64,000 nucleotides of DNA from Pseudocitrobacter faecalis (GTDB taxonomy: Bacteria > Pseudomonadota > Gammaproteobacteria > Enterobacterales > Enterobacteriaceae). This document shows, one piece after another, positions 9,364 to 19,079 of the stretch (the first letter of the stretch is position 1; the number at the start of each line of letters is the position of its first letter). The translations under genes and the position numbers were made by a program. The DNA lies in NCBI GenBank assembly GCA_003315335.1, contig QNRL01000001.1:620001-684000 (forward strand), given 5' to 3'. The notes beneath the pieces are model-generated. The model was given only the letters and a program-made list of their open reading frames with translations, searched no databases and was not told the DNA's origin.

Positions 9364-9488
9364 ATGACCTCCAGTAATATTTTGCGATTCTTCCAGCGTA
9401 AGTGAGCGCTTGTCAGGATATGTCTGCTGCGCATAAAGATGCGCAAATTTAGGGCGATAGCGCCGGACTAACCTCGACAGCAAGACAG

Positions 9489-9511
9489 ACGCAAACGTTT
9501 TCGTTTATAAT
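9489..9511 (+). promoter_or_regulatory. PurR operator and -10 of purT
   Basis: ACGCAAACGTTTTCGT at 9489-9504 differs from the PurR palindrome ACGCAAACGTTTGCGT at one position. It sits just upstream of a perfect -10 TATAAT (9506-9511), 33 bp before the purT start. It matches the known PurR control of purT in E. coli. Confidence 0.8.
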
Positions 9512-9543
9512 GGGCGAAATTTTGACAGACGATGGAAGATGCA

Positions 9544-10722
9544 ATGACTTTACTAGGCACAGCCCTGCGTCCTGCGGCGACGCGCGTAATGCTATTAGGT
9601 TCTGGCGAACTCGGAAAAGAGGTTGCCATTGAGTGTCAGCGACTGGGAATTGAAGTGATTGCTGTCGATCGCTATGCCGATGCGCCTGCTATGCACGTCG
9701 CTCACCGTTCGCACGTCATTAACATGCTGGATGGTCAGGCGCTGAAAGCGCTGGTCGAGGCGGAAAAACCGCATTTCATCGTGCCGGAAATTGAAGCTAT
9801 CGCCACCGACATGCTGGTTGAGCTGGAACGTCAGGGCCAGAACGTTGTGCCCTGTGCGCGCGCCACGCAGCTGACCATGAACCGCGAAGGCATTCGCCGC
9901 CTGGCTGCCGAAGAACTCAAGCTTCCCACGTCGGCATATCGCTTCGCCGATAGCGAAGCTGCGTTCCGTGATGCCGTCACGGAAATTGGCCTGCCCTGCA
10001 TCATCAAACCGGTGATGAGTTCATCCGGCAAGGGTCAGAGCTTTATCCGCAGCGAAGCGCAGCTCGCCGACGCCTGGCAGTATGCCCAGCAGGGTGGCCG
10101 TGCGGGCGCGGGGCGTGTCATCGTCGAAGGCGTGGTGAATTTTGATTTTGAAATCACCCTGCTGACGGTGAGCGCGGTTGATGGCGTTCACTTCTGTGCG
10201 CCGGTCGGTCACCGTCAGGAAGAGGGCGATTATCGTGAATCATGGCAGCCGCAGCAGATGAGTCCACTCGCGCTGGAACGTGCGCAGGCTATCGCTCGCG
10301 ACGTCGTGCTGGCGCTGGGCGGTCATGGCTTGTTCGGTGTGGAACTGTTTGTCTGTGGCGATGAGGTTGTCTTCAGCGAGGTTTCCCCACGCCCGCATGA
10401 CACCGGGATGGTGACGCTGATTTCTCAAGACCTCTCCGAGTTCGCCCTGCACGTCCGCGCGTTTCTGGGCCTTCCGGTTGGCGCGATTCGCCAGTATGGC
10501 CCGTCGGCCTCAGCGGTTATTTTGCCGCGTTTACAGAGCCAGAACGTTACCTTTGATAACGTTAATAGTGCGGTAGGTGCGGGCCTGCAGGTTCGACTGT
10601 TTGCTAAACCTGAAATCGACGGTACGCGTCGAATGGGCGTGGCGCTGGCGACAGGCGATTCGGTTGATGACGCCATCGAGCGGGCTAAAACGGCCGCCGC
10701 GGCAGTGATCGTGAAGGGATAA
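9544..10722 (+). CDS. purT: Formate-dependent phosphoribosylglycinamide formyltransferase
   Basis: PurT (392 residues) makes formyl-GAR from GAR, ATP and formate, the folate-independent third step of purine synthesis. It is an ATP-grasp enzyme: the pre-ATP-grasp domain holds [13 protein letters not shown], the central domain has [11 protein letters not shown] (P-loop equivalent) and GLFGVELFV, and metal-binding acidic residues lie in [15 protein letters not shown]. The sequence is nearly colinear with E. coli PurT. GGAAGATGCA precedes the ATG at 9544; an in-frame ATG at 9532 is less well placed. Control by PurR is indicated by the operator at 9489. Confidence 0.96.
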   Translation: MTLLGTALRPAATRVMLLGSGELGKEVAIECQRLGIEVIAVDRYADAPAMHVAHRSHVINMLDGQALKALVEAEKPHFIVPEIEAIATDMLVELERQGQNVVPCARATQLTMNREGIRRLAAEELKLPTSAYRFADSEAAFRDAVTEIGLPCIIKPVMSSSGKGQSFIRSEAQLADAWQYAQQGGRAGAGRVIVEGVVNFDFEITLLTVSAVDGVHFCAPVGHRQEEGDYRESWQPQQMSPLALERAQAIARDVVLALGGHGLFGVELFVCGDEVVFSEVSPRPHDTGMVTLISQDLSEFALHVRAFLGLPVGAIRQYGPSASAVILPRLQSQNVTFDNVNSAVGAGLQVRLFAKPEIDGTRRMGVALATGDSVDDAIERAKTAAAAVIVKG

Positions 10723-10750
10723 AAAAGCGGGCCATTGGGCCCGCTTCTGG
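10717..10750 (+). terminator. Terminator of purT
   Basis: AGCGGGCC and GGCCCGCT form an 8-bp stem around ATTG just after the purT stop, flanked by an A-run and TTCTGGTT. The T-tract is imperfect on the plus strand, so efficiency is uncertain. Confidence 0.6.
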
Positions 10751-10776
10751 TTGCTTGCAATGTGCGCTTTGTTCTT

Positions 10777-10863
10777 GCCGGATACGGCGTAAAGCCTTAT
10801 CCGGCCTACAAAGTGTTGCACATTCAAGATATTGCAGGCCGGGTAAACGCAGTGCCACCCGGC
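10777..10863. repeat. REP pair (BIME) between purT and eda
   Basis: GCCGGATACGGCG...CCTTATCCGGCCTAC (10777-10809) is a standard enterobacterial REP. An inverted, more degenerate copy lies at 10834-10863. It fills the gap between two convergent genes, the usual place for such elements. Confidence 0.8.
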
Positions 10864-10875
10864 ATGGTCACGCGA

Positions 10876-11517
10876 TTACAGCGTTGCAGTCTCTACGGCT
10901 TCACGAGCCAGTTTGGTAATGCGATCGTAGTCGCCTGCTTCCAGCGCATCCGCCGGAACCAGCCAGGAACCCCCGACGCACAGAACGCTTTTCAGCGCCA
11001 GGTAGTCGCGGCAGTTTTTCAGCGAGATACCGCCAGTCGGGCAGAAACGAACCTGAGAGAACGGACCTGCAATCGCCTGCAGCGCTTTCACGCCGCCGTT
11101 TGCTTCGGCCGGGAAGAATTTGAACTCTTTCAGACCGTGATCCATACCCAGCATCAGTTCAGAAACAGAACTAATACCCGGGATCAGCGGGATAGTACCT
11201 TCGGTTGCTGCTTTCAGCAGAGAGTCAGTCAGGCCCGGGCTGATAGCGAACTGCGCACCTGCTTCGGTGACTTCTTTCAACTGCTGTGGGTTAGTGACAG
11301 TACCCGCACCCACGATAGCGTCCGGCACTTCTTTAGCAATCGCGCGGATAGCGTCCATTGCACACGCGGTACGCAGAGTCACTTCCAGCACGCGTACACC
11401 GCCTGCCACCAGCGCTTTTGCCATCGGCACAGCGTGTTCCAGCTTGTTCACTACGATAACCGGTACAACAGGGCCAGTTGTCAGGATTGCTTCTGCAGTG
11501 GTTTTCCAGTTTTTCAT
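10876..11517 (-). CDS. eda: KDPG aldolase (4-hydroxy-2-oxoglutarate aldolase)
   Basis: Eda (213 residues) splits 2-keto-3-deoxy-6-phosphogluconate into pyruvate and glyceraldehyde-3-phosphate, ending the Entner-Doudoroff route; it also handles glyoxylate-derived substrates. The class I aldolase residues are in place: E45 and R49 in RVLEVTLRT, and Schiff-base K133 in [12 protein letters not shown]. It follows edd on the same strand by 37 bp, so the two form an operon. In E. coli, eda also has internal promoters, which I did not resolve here. Confidence 0.97.
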   Translation of the reverse strand: MKNWKTTAEAILTTGPVVPVIVVNKLEHAVPMAKALVAGGVRVLEVTLRTACAMDAIRAIAKEVPDAIVGAGTVTNPQQLKEVTEAGAQFAISPGLTDSLLKAATEGTIPLIPGISSVSELMLGMDHGLKEFKFFPAEANGGVKALQAIAGPFSQVRFCPTGGISLKNCRDYLALKSVLCVGGSWLVPADALEAGDYDRITKLAREAVETATL

Positions 11518-11554
11518 CAGATTATTCTCTCGCCAGATCTAAAAACGTATCATC

Positions 11555-13366
11555 TTAAAATGTGATGCAGGTTGCGCCCTGCTCTGCGCCGGAAAGATTC
11601 TCGCGCAGCGCGCTGAACATTTCGCGGCCAGTACCGATACGGGAGGCGCTCATGTCAGGAATGTGCGGTTGACGTGCGGCCAGTTCGGCCTCATCGACCA
11701 GCAGCGTTAATTCGCCGGTCTGCCCGTTGACACGGATCATATCGCCGTCACGTACTTTTGCCAGCAAGCCACCATCGTAGGCTTCCGGGGTGACATGAAT
11801 TGCTGACGGCACTTTACCTGATGCACCAGAGAGTCGTCCATCGGTTACTAACGCAATTTTGAAACAGCGGTCCAATAATACACCAAGTGGCGGCATGAGT
11901 TTATGTAATTCTGGCATTCCGTTCGCTTTTGGCCCCTGATGACGCACAACAACCACGCAATCTTTGTCCAGCAGGCCCGCTTCGAAGGCTGGCAGGACAT
12001 CATGCTGGCTCTCAAAGACCACGGCTGGCGCTTCAATAACCTGGTTTTCTACCGGCACAGCGGAGGTTTTCATCACCGCACGGCCAAGGTTGCCGCTCAG
12101 CACTTTCGTGCCACCATGTTTGGAGAACGGTTTGTCGAAGGAGGCGATGATGTTTTCATCCAGAGACGCGGTCGCGCCTTCTCGCCAGTCCAGCTTACCG
12201 TTGTTCAGCCACGGTTCCATAGTGTAGTGAGACAGACCGAAGCCCGCCACGGTATTTACGTCTTCGTGCAGCAAGCCGCCTTTCAGCAGTTCACGCACCA
12301 GTACCGGCACACCGCCCGCCGCCTGGAAGTGGTTAATATCCGCCGGGCCATTCGGATACAGACGCGCCATTAGCGGCACAACGTCGGAGATTTCAGAGAA
12401 GTCATCCCAGTTGATGATGATGCCGGCAGCACGCGCCATGGCGACCAGGTGCATGGTGTGGTTAGTGGAGCCACCGGTTGCCAGCAGCGCAACGATACCG
12501 TTGACCACCACTTTTTCGTCGATCATCTGACCAAGCGGCATCCATTCGTTACCGTTACCGGTCATGCGGGTCACCTGACGGGCAGCAGCCGCAGTCAGTT
12601 CTTCACGCAGCGGCGCGTCCGGGTGGACAAATGAAGAACCTGGTAGCTGCATCCCCATGAACTCAATAACCATCTGGTTAGTGTTCGCGGTGCCGTAGAA
12701 CGTACAGGTACCCGGCGCATGGTAGGAAGCCGCTTCGGATTCCAGCAGCGCGTTACGATCAACTTTGCCTTCCGCATAGAGCTGACGAATACGGACTTTT
12801 TCTTTATTCGGCAGGCCGCTGGCCATCGGGCCTGACGGAATGAAGACGGACGGCAGGTGACCGAACGACAGCGCCGCCATAACAAGCCCTGGGACGATTT
12901 TATCGCAAACGCCGAGATACAGCGCGCCGTCAAACATATTGTGGGACAGGCCCACCGCCGCAGACATCGCAATCACTTCGCGGCTCAGCAGGGAAAGCTC
13001 CATCCCATCCTGGCCCTGGGTTACGCCATCGCACATCGCCGGCACGCCGCCCGCAACCTGACCGACAGCGCTAACGCTGTGCAGCGCTTTACGAATGATA
13101 TCCGGATAATGCTCATACGGCTGGTGCGCAGAGAGCATGTCGTTATAGGAGGTGATGATCGCAATATTGTTACGCAGCATGCTTTTCAGCGAGGCTTTAT
13201 CCTCTGCGCCGCAAGCCGCAAAACCGTGTGCCAGGTTACCGCAGGCCAGCTGGGAGCGATGAACGGTTTCTGTCTTCGCACGCTTGATGCGTTCAAGGTA
13301 GGCAGAACGGGTATCGCGCGAGCGGTCGATAATGCGATTTGTTACGCGTAACAACACAGGATTCAT
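11555..13366 (-). CDS. edd: 6-phosphogluconate dehydratase
   Basis: Edd (603 residues, the E. coli length) dehydrates 6-phosphogluconate to KDPG. It belongs to the IlvD/Edd family of [4Fe-4S] dehydratases. The cluster cysteines are recognisable in MCDGVTQGQDGMELS, GVCDKIVPG and APGTCTFYGTANTNQM, and LVTDGRLSGASGKVPSAIHVTPEA is the C-terminal family signature. The gene lies between zwf and eda on the same strand. Upstream are a hairpin terminator and a GntR-like box, which fit gluconate-induced expression. Confidence 0.97.
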   Translation of the reverse strand: MNPVLLRVTNRIIDRSRDTRSAYLERIKRAKTETVHRSQLACGNLAHGFAACGAEDKASLKSMLRNNIAIITSYNDMLSAHQPYEHYPDIIRKALHSVSAVGQVAGGVPAMCDGVTQGQDGMELSLLSREVIAMSAAVGLSHNMFDGALYLGVCDKIVPGLVMAALSFGHLPSVFIPSGPMASGLPNKEKVRIRQLYAEGKVDRNALLESEAASYHAPGTCTFYGTANTNQMVIEFMGMQLPGSSFVHPDAPLREELTAAAARQVTRMTGNGNEWMPLGQMIDEKVVVNGIVALLATGGSTNHTMHLVAMARAAGIIINWDDFSEISDVVPLMARLYPNGPADINHFQAAGGVPVLVRELLKGGLLHEDVNTVAGFGLSHYTMEPWLNNGKLDWREGATASLDENIIASFDKPFSKHGGTKVLSGNLGRAVMKTSAVPVENQVIEAPAVVFESQHDVLPAFEAGLLDKDCVVVVRHQGPKANGMPELHKLMPPLGVLLDRCFKIALVTDGRLSGASGKVPSAIHVTPEAYDGGLLAKVRDGDMIRVNGQTGELTLLVDEAELAARQPHIPDMSASRIGTGREMFSALRENLSGAEQGATCITF

Positions 13367-13484
13367 AAAAGCTCCTCAAAATTTTTCTGTCCAGGCTCCA
13401 GCGACATAAGGTTTTGATTAGCACTTTCTGCCACAAAACCCCCGTATTCTGTAGCTCAGGGGCAAACATCTGAAGACAGTGTAA

Positions 13485-13522
13485 TAAAAAAAGCCCCGGG
13501 GGTGAATCCACCCGGGGCTTAA
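13485..13522 (-). terminator. Strong hairpin with U-run downstream of zwf, in the edd leader
   Basis: On the minus strand AAGCCCCGGG (13520-13511) pairs perfectly with CCCGGGGCTT (13500-13491), followed by TTTTTATTAC. This looks like the zwf terminator. It lies between the GntR-like box (13558) and edd, so any transcript started at that box must pass it. Confidence 0.85.
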
Positions 13523-13557
13523 ATGCATAAAAATAGCACTACATGCTGTGTTAGATC

Positions 13558-13573
13558 ATGTTACCGGTAAAAT
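13558..13573. promoter_or_regulatory. Candidate GntR operator upstream of edd
   Basis: ATGTTACCGGTAAAAT differs at one position from the GntR palindrome ATGTTACCGGTAACAT. It lies 26 bp past the zwf stop and about 190 bp before the edd start. GntR represses edd-eda in E. coli and gluconate relieves it. The site is visible; its use is inferred. Confidence 0.7.
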
Positions 13574-13598
13574 ACCCCAATGGGATTACCGGATTTCC

Positions 13599-15074
13599 TC
13601 ACTCAAACTCGTTCCAGGAACGGCCATCGCGGGTGATCATGGCCACGGACGCCACCGGCCCCCAGGTGCCAGCCTGATACGGTTTCGGCGGATCCTGATC
13701 GGCTGCCCACGCTTCAGTGATGGAGTCGACCCACTTCCACGCCTCTTCCACTTCATCGCGACGCACGAACAGCGCCTGAATCCCGCGCATGGTTTCCAGC
13801 AGCAGGCGCTCGTAGGCATCCGCCAGGTGCGTTTGATTGAAGGTTTCGGAGTAGCTCAGATCCAGCTTGGTGATCTGCAGATTATGTTTGTGGTCCAGAC
13901 CCGGCACCTTGTTCAGCACCTGAATATCCACACCTTCATCTGGTTGCAGACGAATCGTCAGTTTATTCTGCGGCAACTCCTGCCAGGACTCTTTAAACAG
14001 ATTGAGTTCCGGGTTTTTAAAGTACACCACGACTTCAGAGCATTTTGTCGGCAGTCGTTTACCGGTGCGCAGGTAGAACGGCACGCCTGCCCAGCGCCAG
14101 TTGTCGATATCAACGCGAATAGCGACAAACGTTTCTGTATTGCTCTGCTTGTTGGCACCCTCTTCTTCCAGATAGCCCGGCACTTTTTTGCCCTGAGCAA
14201 AGCCTGAGGTGTACTGACCGCGTACGGTTTTTTCACGCACGTTAGAACGGTCGATACGACGCAGGGATTTCAGTACTTTTACTTTGGCATCGCGAATGCT
14301 GTCAGCAGTCAGATCGGACGGCGGCGACATCGCAATCATGCACAGAATCTGCAGCAGGTGGTTCTGAATCATATCGCGCATCTGACCGGCCTGGTCGAAG
14401 TAACCCCAACGGCCTTCGATACCGACTTCTTCCGCTACGGTGATTTCCACGTGATCGATGGTGCGGTTATCCCAGTTATTCACAAACAGAGAGTTCGCAA
14501 AGCGCAGCGCCAGCAGGTTCAGAACCGTTTCTTTACCCAGGTAGTGGTCGATACGGTAAACCTGGCACTCTTCAAAGTATTCGCCCACCTGGTCGTTGAT
14601 TTCACGCGAAGTGGCAAGCGAAGTACCCAATGGTTTTTCCATCACCACACGCGCAGGCTTGGCGTTCAGCTTCGCTTCACCTAACCCTTTGCAAATCGCG
14701 CCGAACGTATTTGGCGGCATCGCGAAATAGTTAATGGTGACACGGTTTTTCTGATCCAGCATCGCGCCAAGGCGGCTGAAGGCGCTGGTATCGTTGACAT
14801 CCAGATTGCAGAAATCCAGGCGGCCACTCAGGGTCTCCCACAAACCTTCATCAATTTTCTCCTTCATGAAGGTTTCGAGCGCCTCGCGTACTACTTTGGT
14901 GTACGCCTCTTTGTCCCAATCCGCGCGCCCTACACCGATAATGCGGGTTTCAGGATTGATCTGACCGGCTTTTTCAAGCTGATACAGGGAAGGCAACAAT
15001 TTACGACGCGCCAGGTCACCTTTCGCGCCGAAAATGACCAGATCGCATGCCTGGGCCGTTTGCGTTACCGCCAT
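13599..15074 (-). CDS. zwf: Glucose-6-phosphate 1-dehydrogenase
   Basis: Zwf (491 residues) oxidises glucose-6-phosphate to 6-phosphogluconolactone with NADP+, feeding the pentose-phosphate and Entner-Doudoroff pathways. The Rossmann motif [12 protein letters not shown] is near the N-terminus. RIDHYLGKE carries the substrate-binding His and Lys, and [10 protein letters not shown] is a further family block. Length equals the E. coli enzyme. GAGAATGAC precedes the ATG. A perfect HexR palindrome lies 48 bp upstream, indicating repression by the divergently encoded HexR. Confidence 0.97.
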   Translation of the reverse strand: MAVTQTAQACDLVIFGAKGDLARRKLLPSLYQLEKAGQINPETRIIGVGRADWDKEAYTKVVREALETFMKEKIDEGLWETLSGRLDFCNLDVNDTSAFSRLGAMLDQKNRVTINYFAMPPNTFGAICKGLGEAKLNAKPARVVMEKPLGTSLATSREINDQVGEYFEECQVYRIDHYLGKETVLNLLALRFANSLFVNNWDNRTIDHVEITVAEEVGIEGRWGYFDQAGQMRDMIQNHLLQILCMIAMSPPSDLTADSIRDAKVKVLKSLRRIDRSNVREKTVRGQYTSGFAQGKKVPGYLEEEGANKQSNTETFVAIRVDIDNWRWAGVPFYLRTGKRLPTKCSEVVVYFKNPELNLFKESWQELPQNKLTIRLQPDEGVDIQVLNKVPGLDHKHNLQITKLDLSYSETFNQTHLADAYERLLLETMRGIQALFVRRDEVEEAWKWVDSITEAWAADQDPPKPYQAGTWGPVASVAMITRDGRSWNEFE

Positions 15075-15121
15075 GTCATTCTCCTCAGTTGTATTTCCTG
15101 GTTCTTATGCCAGGCTACAGT

Positions 15122-15136
15122 TGTAATTTTATTACA
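15122..15136. promoter_or_regulatory. HexR operator in the zwf promoter region
   Basis: TGTAATTTTATTACA is a 15-bp palindrome (one central base) identical to the gammaproteobacterial HexR consensus. It lies 48-62 bp upstream of zwf. HexR is encoded divergently about 290 bp away, so local regulation is likely. Confidence 0.85.
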
Positions 15137-15420
15137 CCGCACTGTACTGTGTTTACTAACTTACCGAAACCTTTTACCGCCTTAGACCGCACAAATGGAA
15201 ATATCTGCGGCCTGGCATCTGGGCAAAGCCCTAATTTTGTTCGTTCTTTCGCCCTGTTCGGGAATGCAAAAATTCGACGTTGATCATGTTATGAAAAAAA
15301 ACAACATTTTTTGCTGTTGTTTATCCCCTTTCATCAACCTTGAGGGGTATATTCTTGCTAAAACGCCTGCAGATTTCACCCATTAATGGAATCGTTTCAA
15401 TCAATGAGCGCCCCATCACG

Positions 15421-16290
15421 ATGAACATGCTGGAAAAAATTCAGTCGCAACTGGAAAACCTTAGCAAATCCGAACGTAAAGTGGCGGAGGTGATCCTTGC
15501 CGCGCCAGAGCAGGCTATCCATTCGAGTATCGCAGCGCTGGCGCTGGAAGCCGAGGTCAGCGAGCCGACGGTTAACCGTTTTTGCCGCAGCCTGGAAACG
15601 CGCGGCTTCCCTGATTTTAAGCTTCATCTTGCCCAAAGCCTTGCCAACGGTACACCGTATGTTAATCGTAATGTAGATGAAGATGACAGCGTAGAAGCCT
15701 ACACCGGGAAAATATTTGAATCTGCGATGGCAAGCCTGGCGCACGTGCGTCAGTCGCTGGAGATGTCGGCAGTAAATCGGGCGGTCGATCTGCTTACCCA
15801 GGCCAAACGTATCGCCTTCTTCGGGCTGGGCTCTTCCGCCGCCGTCGCCCACGACGCCATGAACAAATTTTTCCGATTCAACGTACCGGTGGTCTATTCC
15901 GATGACATCGTCCTGCAACGCATGAGCTGTATGAATTGCAGCGAAGATGACGTTGTGGTGCTCATTTCACATACAGGCAGAACGAAAAGTCTGGTGGAAC
16001 TGGCACAACTGGCGCGTGAAAACGATGCCATGGTGATTGCGCTGACGTCGGCAAACACGCCGCTCGCGCGCGAAGCCACCCTTGCCATTACGCTCGACGT
16101 TCCTGAAGACACTGATGTTTATATGCCTATGGTTTCCAGGCTGGCACAACTGACGGTTATCGACGTGCTGGCCACCGGTTTTACGCTACGCCGGGGCGCG
16201 AAATTCAGGGATAACTTGAAGCGAGTCAAAGAAGCGTTAAAGGAATCGCGGTTTGATAAAGAACGTATGACACACAGCGATAACCATTAA
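15421..16290 (+). CDS. hexR: HexR, RpiR-family transcription factor of central carbon metabolism
   Basis: A 289-residue RpiR-family repressor. The N-terminal helix-turn-helix spans MLEKIQSQLENLSKSERKVAEVIL to EAEVSEPTVNRFCRSLETRGFPDFK. The C-terminal SIS domain (IAFFGLGSSAAVAHDAMNKFFRF, VVVLISHTGRTKSLVELAQ) binds a sugar phosphate, KDPG in known HexR proteins, which releases DNA. The ATG at 15421 gives the E. coli length and start MNMLEKI; the frame is open upstream to 15340 without support. It is divergent from zwf and followed by pykA on the same strand. Confidence 0.95.
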   Translation: MNMLEKIQSQLENLSKSERKVAEVILAAPEQAIHSSIAALALEAEVSEPTVNRFCRSLETRGFPDFKLHLAQSLANGTPYVNRNVDEDDSVEAYTGKIFESAMASLAHVRQSLEMSAVNRAVDLLTQAKRIAFFGLGSSAAVAHDAMNKFFRFNVPVVYSDDIVLQRMSCMNCSEDDVVVLISHTGRTKSLVELAQLARENDAMVIALTSANTPLAREATLAITLDVPEDTDVYMPMVSRLAQLTVIDVLATGFTLRRGAKFRDNLKRVKEALKESRFDKERMTHSDNH

Positions 16291-16410
16291 AAATCGTAAA
16301 GGCACTACTGATTAGTCATTCGGCGTTAACACTGCGTTCGCAGTGCTACCTTTCAGGAGCCGAATCCATGTTCACGCAACACCTGGTTGTTTAAGTTAAC
16401 GGAGTATTAC

Positions 16411-17853
16411 ATGTCCAGAAGGCTTCGCAGAACCAAAATCGTTACCACGTTAGGGCCGGCCACTGACCGCGACAATAATCTTGAGAAAGTGATTGCCGCA
16501 GGCGCCAACGTTGTACGAATGAACTTCTCTCACGGCACGCCGGAAGATCATAAACTTCGCGCAGATAAAGTACGCGAAATCGCGGCGAAACTGGGTCGTC
16601 ATGTGGCTATTTTAGGCGATCTTCAGGGGCCAAAAATTCGTGTATCAACCTTCAAAGAAGGTAAAGTTTTCCTCAACATCGGCGATAAATTCCTGCTCGA
16701 CGCTAACCTGGGTAAAGGTGAAGGCGATAAAGAAAAAGTCGGTATCGACTATAAAGGTCTGCCTGCGGACGTGGTTCCGGGCGACATTCTGCTGCTCGAC
16801 GATGGTCGCGTGCAGCTGAAAGTGCTGGAAGTTCAGGGCATGAAAGTGTTCACCGAAGTAACCGTGGGCGGCCCGCTTTCCAATAACAAAGGTATCAACA
16901 AACTGGGCGGTGGTCTCTCTGCCGAAGCCCTGACAGACAAAGACAAAGCAGATATCGTCACAGCGGCAAAAATCGCGGTCGACTATCTTGCGGTCTCCTT
17001 CCCGCGCTGTGGCGAAGATCTGAACTACGCTCGTCGTCTGGCACGCGAAGCAGGCTGCGATGCGAAAATTGTGGCGAAAGTCGAACGTGCGGAAGCCGTG
17101 TGCAGCCAGGACGCGATGGATGACATCATTCTGGCCTCCGACGTGGTGATGGTGGCGCGTGGCGATCTGGGCGTTGAAATCGGCGACCCGGAACTGGTGG
17201 GTATTCAGAAAGCATTGATTCGCCGCGCACGTCAGCTGAACCGTGCCGTGATCACCGCCACCCAGATGATGGAATCGATGATCACCAACCCGATGCCAAC
17301 TCGTGCGGAAGTCATGGACGTGGCGAACGCCGTGCTGGATGGTACCGATGCGGTGATGCTCTCTGCGGAAACCGCAGCTGGCCAGTATCCGTCTGAAACT
17401 GTCGCGGCAATGGCGCGCGTGTGCCTGGGTGCGGAAAAAATCCCCAGCATCAACGTTTCTAAGCACCGTCTGGACGTACAGTTCGACAATGTGGAAGAAG
17501 CGATTGCGATGTCTGCCATGTACGCGGCAAACCACCTGAAAGGCGTCAGCGCTATCATCACCATGACCGAATCTGGCCGTACCGCGCTGATGACGTCACG
17601 TATCACCTCCGGTCTGCCGATTTTCGCCATGTCTCGCCATGAGCGCACCCTGAACCTGACCGCGCTGTATCGCGGCGTGACTCCGGTTCATTTCGATAGC
17701 GAAAGCGACGGCGTTGCGGCGGCCCATGAAGCCGTTAATCTGCTGCGCGACAAAGGCTATCTGGTTGCCGGTGATCTGGTGATTGTGACTCAGGGCGACG
17801 TGATGGATACCGTGGGTTCCACCAACACCACGCGTATTTTGACCGTCGAATAA
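16411..17853 (+). CDS. pykA: Pyruvate kinase II
   Basis: PykA (480 residues) converts phosphoenolpyruvate and ADP to pyruvate and ATP; the type II enzyme is AMP-activated. [14 protein letters not shown] opens the barrel, [12 protein letters not shown] holds the catalytic Lys and Glu, and [12 protein letters not shown] is the potassium/substrate loop. The C-terminal regulatory domain ends [16 protein letters not shown] nine bases upstream sets the ATG at 16411; the frame extends 24 bases further without a better site. It lies 120 bp after hexR and ends at a strong terminator. Confidence 0.97.
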   Translation: MSRRLRRTKIVTTLGPATDRDNNLEKVIAAGANVVRMNFSHGTPEDHKLRADKVREIAAKLGRHVAILGDLQGPKIRVSTFKEGKVFLNIGDKFLLDANLGKGEGDKEKVGIDYKGLPADVVPGDILLLDDGRVQLKVLEVQGMKVFTEVTVGGPLSNNKGINKLGGGLSAEALTDKDKADIVTAAKIAVDYLAVSFPRCGEDLNYARRLAREAGCDAKIVAKVERAEAVCSQDAMDDIILASDVVMVARGDLGVEIGDPELVGIQKALIRRARQLNRAVITATQMMESMITNPMPTRAEVMDVANAVLDGTDAVMLSAETAAGQYPSETVAAMARVCLGAEKIPSINVSKHRLDVQFDNVEEAIAMSAMYAANHLKGVSAIITMTESGRTALMTSRITSGLPIFAMSRHERTLNLTALYRGVTPVHFDSESDGVAAAHEAVNLLRDKGYLVAGDLVIVTQGDVMDTVGSTNTTRILTVE

Positions 17854-17873
17854 AAATTATCTTTTACCAGAAC

Positions 17874-17905
17874 AAAGGCCTCTTCATAGGAAGAGGCCTT
17901 TTTTT
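17874..17905 (+). terminator. Terminator of pykA
   Basis: AAAGGCCTCTTC and GAAGAGGCCTTT form a 12-bp stem around ATAG and are followed by four more T residues, 21 bases after the pykA stop. Confidence 0.92.
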
Positions 17906-17927
17906 GGCAACGAGCTGGCTGTAAATT

Positions 17928-17958
17928 GCCTGATGGCGCTTCGCTTATCAGGCCTACG
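17928..17958. repeat. Single REP element between pykA and lpxM
   Basis: GCCTGATGGCGCTTCGC...TTATCAGGCCTACG is one REP unit in the gap between two convergent genes. Confidence 0.8.
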
Positions 17959-17979
17959 GGATAGGTTACGTGTCTAAAA

Positions 17980-18948
17980 CTACTCCGGATATCTCTCGCT
18001 CGGTTTATACGGCTTAATATCGCCAGGCTTGCGCGTTTTCAGCAGTTTCAGAATCCACGTGTACTGCTCAGGATGCGGGCCGACAAAAATCTCCACTTCT
18101 TCATTCATGCGGCGCGCAATAGTGCGATCGTCTGCTTCCAGTAAATCGTCCATCGGCGGGCGCACCAGAATAGTTAAACGATGCGTTTTGCCATCATAGA
18201 CCGGGAACAGCGGGACAACGCGCGCACGGCATACCTTCATCAGACGACCAATCGCCGGCAGAGTGGCTTTATAGGTTGCGAAGAAATCGACAAATTCGCT
18301 GTGCTCCGGGCCATGATCCTGATCCGGCAGATAGTATCCCCAGTAGCCCTGACGCACCGACTGAATAAACGGCTTAATACCATCATTACGCGCATGCAGA
18401 CGGCCACCAAAACGACGGCGCACGGTATTCCACACGTAATCAAAAACTTTGTTGCCCTGATTGTGGAACATGGCGGCCATTTTCTGCCCCTGTGACGCCA
18501 TCAACATCGCCGGGATATCTACACCCCAGCCGTGCGGCACGAGGAAAATGACGTTCTCGCCCTTCTCGTGCATCTCATCGATGATCTCTTTGCCCTGCCA
18601 GTCGACACGCGGCAGAATTTTTTCTGGGCCGCGCATCGCCAGTTCAGCCATCATCGCCATTGCCTGCGGGGCAGTGGTATACATACCATCAATGATAGCT
18701 TCGACTTCCGCGTCGCTTTTATCCGGGAAGCAGTAACGCAGGTTGATTTGCGCGCGGCGACGAGCGCTTTTACCCAGACGCCCGGCTAACCGGCCAAGCG
18801 TACCCAGTAAGGGGTCGCGAACTTTCGCGGGTAAACACGCGGCACCCGCAAAGGCGAACACGCCCAGCCACGCCCCCCAGTTCTTGGGATGACGAAACTC
18901 TTTTTCAAATTCAGGAATGTATTCACTGTTCTTTTTGGTTGTTTCCAT
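17980..18948 (-). CDS. lpxM: Lipid A myristoyltransferase LpxM (MsbB)
   Basis: LpxM (322 residues) adds myristate to the 3'-linked chain of Kdo2-(lauroyl)-lipid IVA, completing hexa-acylated lipid A. It is an inner-membrane acyltransferase with one N-terminal helix ([14 protein letters not shown]). The HX4D motif is HGWGVD, and [19 protein letters not shown] is the second conserved block. Length equals E. coli LpxM. It lies downstream of mepM on the same strand across a terminator. The window also carries the related lpxP at 1.3-2.2 kb. Confidence 0.95.
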   Translation of the reverse strand: METTKKNSEYIPEFEKEFRHPKNWGAWLGVFAFAGAACLPAKVRDPLLGTLGRLAGRLGKSARRRAQINLRYCFPDKSDAEVEAIIDGMYTTAPQAMAMMAELAMRGPEKILPRVDWQGKEIIDEMHEKGENVIFLVPHGWGVDIPAMLMASQGQKMAAMFHNQGNKVFDYVWNTVRRRFGGRLHARNDGIKPFIQSVRQGYWGYYLPDQDHGPEHSEFVDFFATYKATLPAIGRLMKVCRARVVPLFPVYDGKTHRLTILVRPPMDDLLEADDRTIARRMNEEVEIFVGPHPEQYTWILKLLKTRKPGDIKPYKPSERYPE

Positions 18949-19021
18949 GCTTATTCCATGAAGAGCGCTTCTGGTGCGAAACGATTACCGATAGTTTAGC
19001 GAGGCGCTCTGTTTCACACAA

Positions 19022-19056
19022 AAGAAAAAGCCGGTGACGCTGAGTACACCGGCTTT
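19022..19056 (-). terminator. Terminator of mepM
   Basis: On the minus strand AAAGCCGGTG and CACCGGCTT form a 9-bp stem, followed by TTTCTTTTG, directly after the mepM stop. Confidence 0.85.
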
Positions 19057-19079
19057 AATTGCCTATAAATCAAGCGAAA

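Noticed and set aside
11939-12373. Antisense frames within edd and zwf
   Set aside because: They overlap fully conserved enzyme genes and carry no independent signals.
15290-15385. Small frame MKKNNIFCCC... upstream of hexR
   Set aside because: No ribosome-binding site, and it lies in the zwf-hexR regulatory gap with A-run composition typical of promoter DNA.
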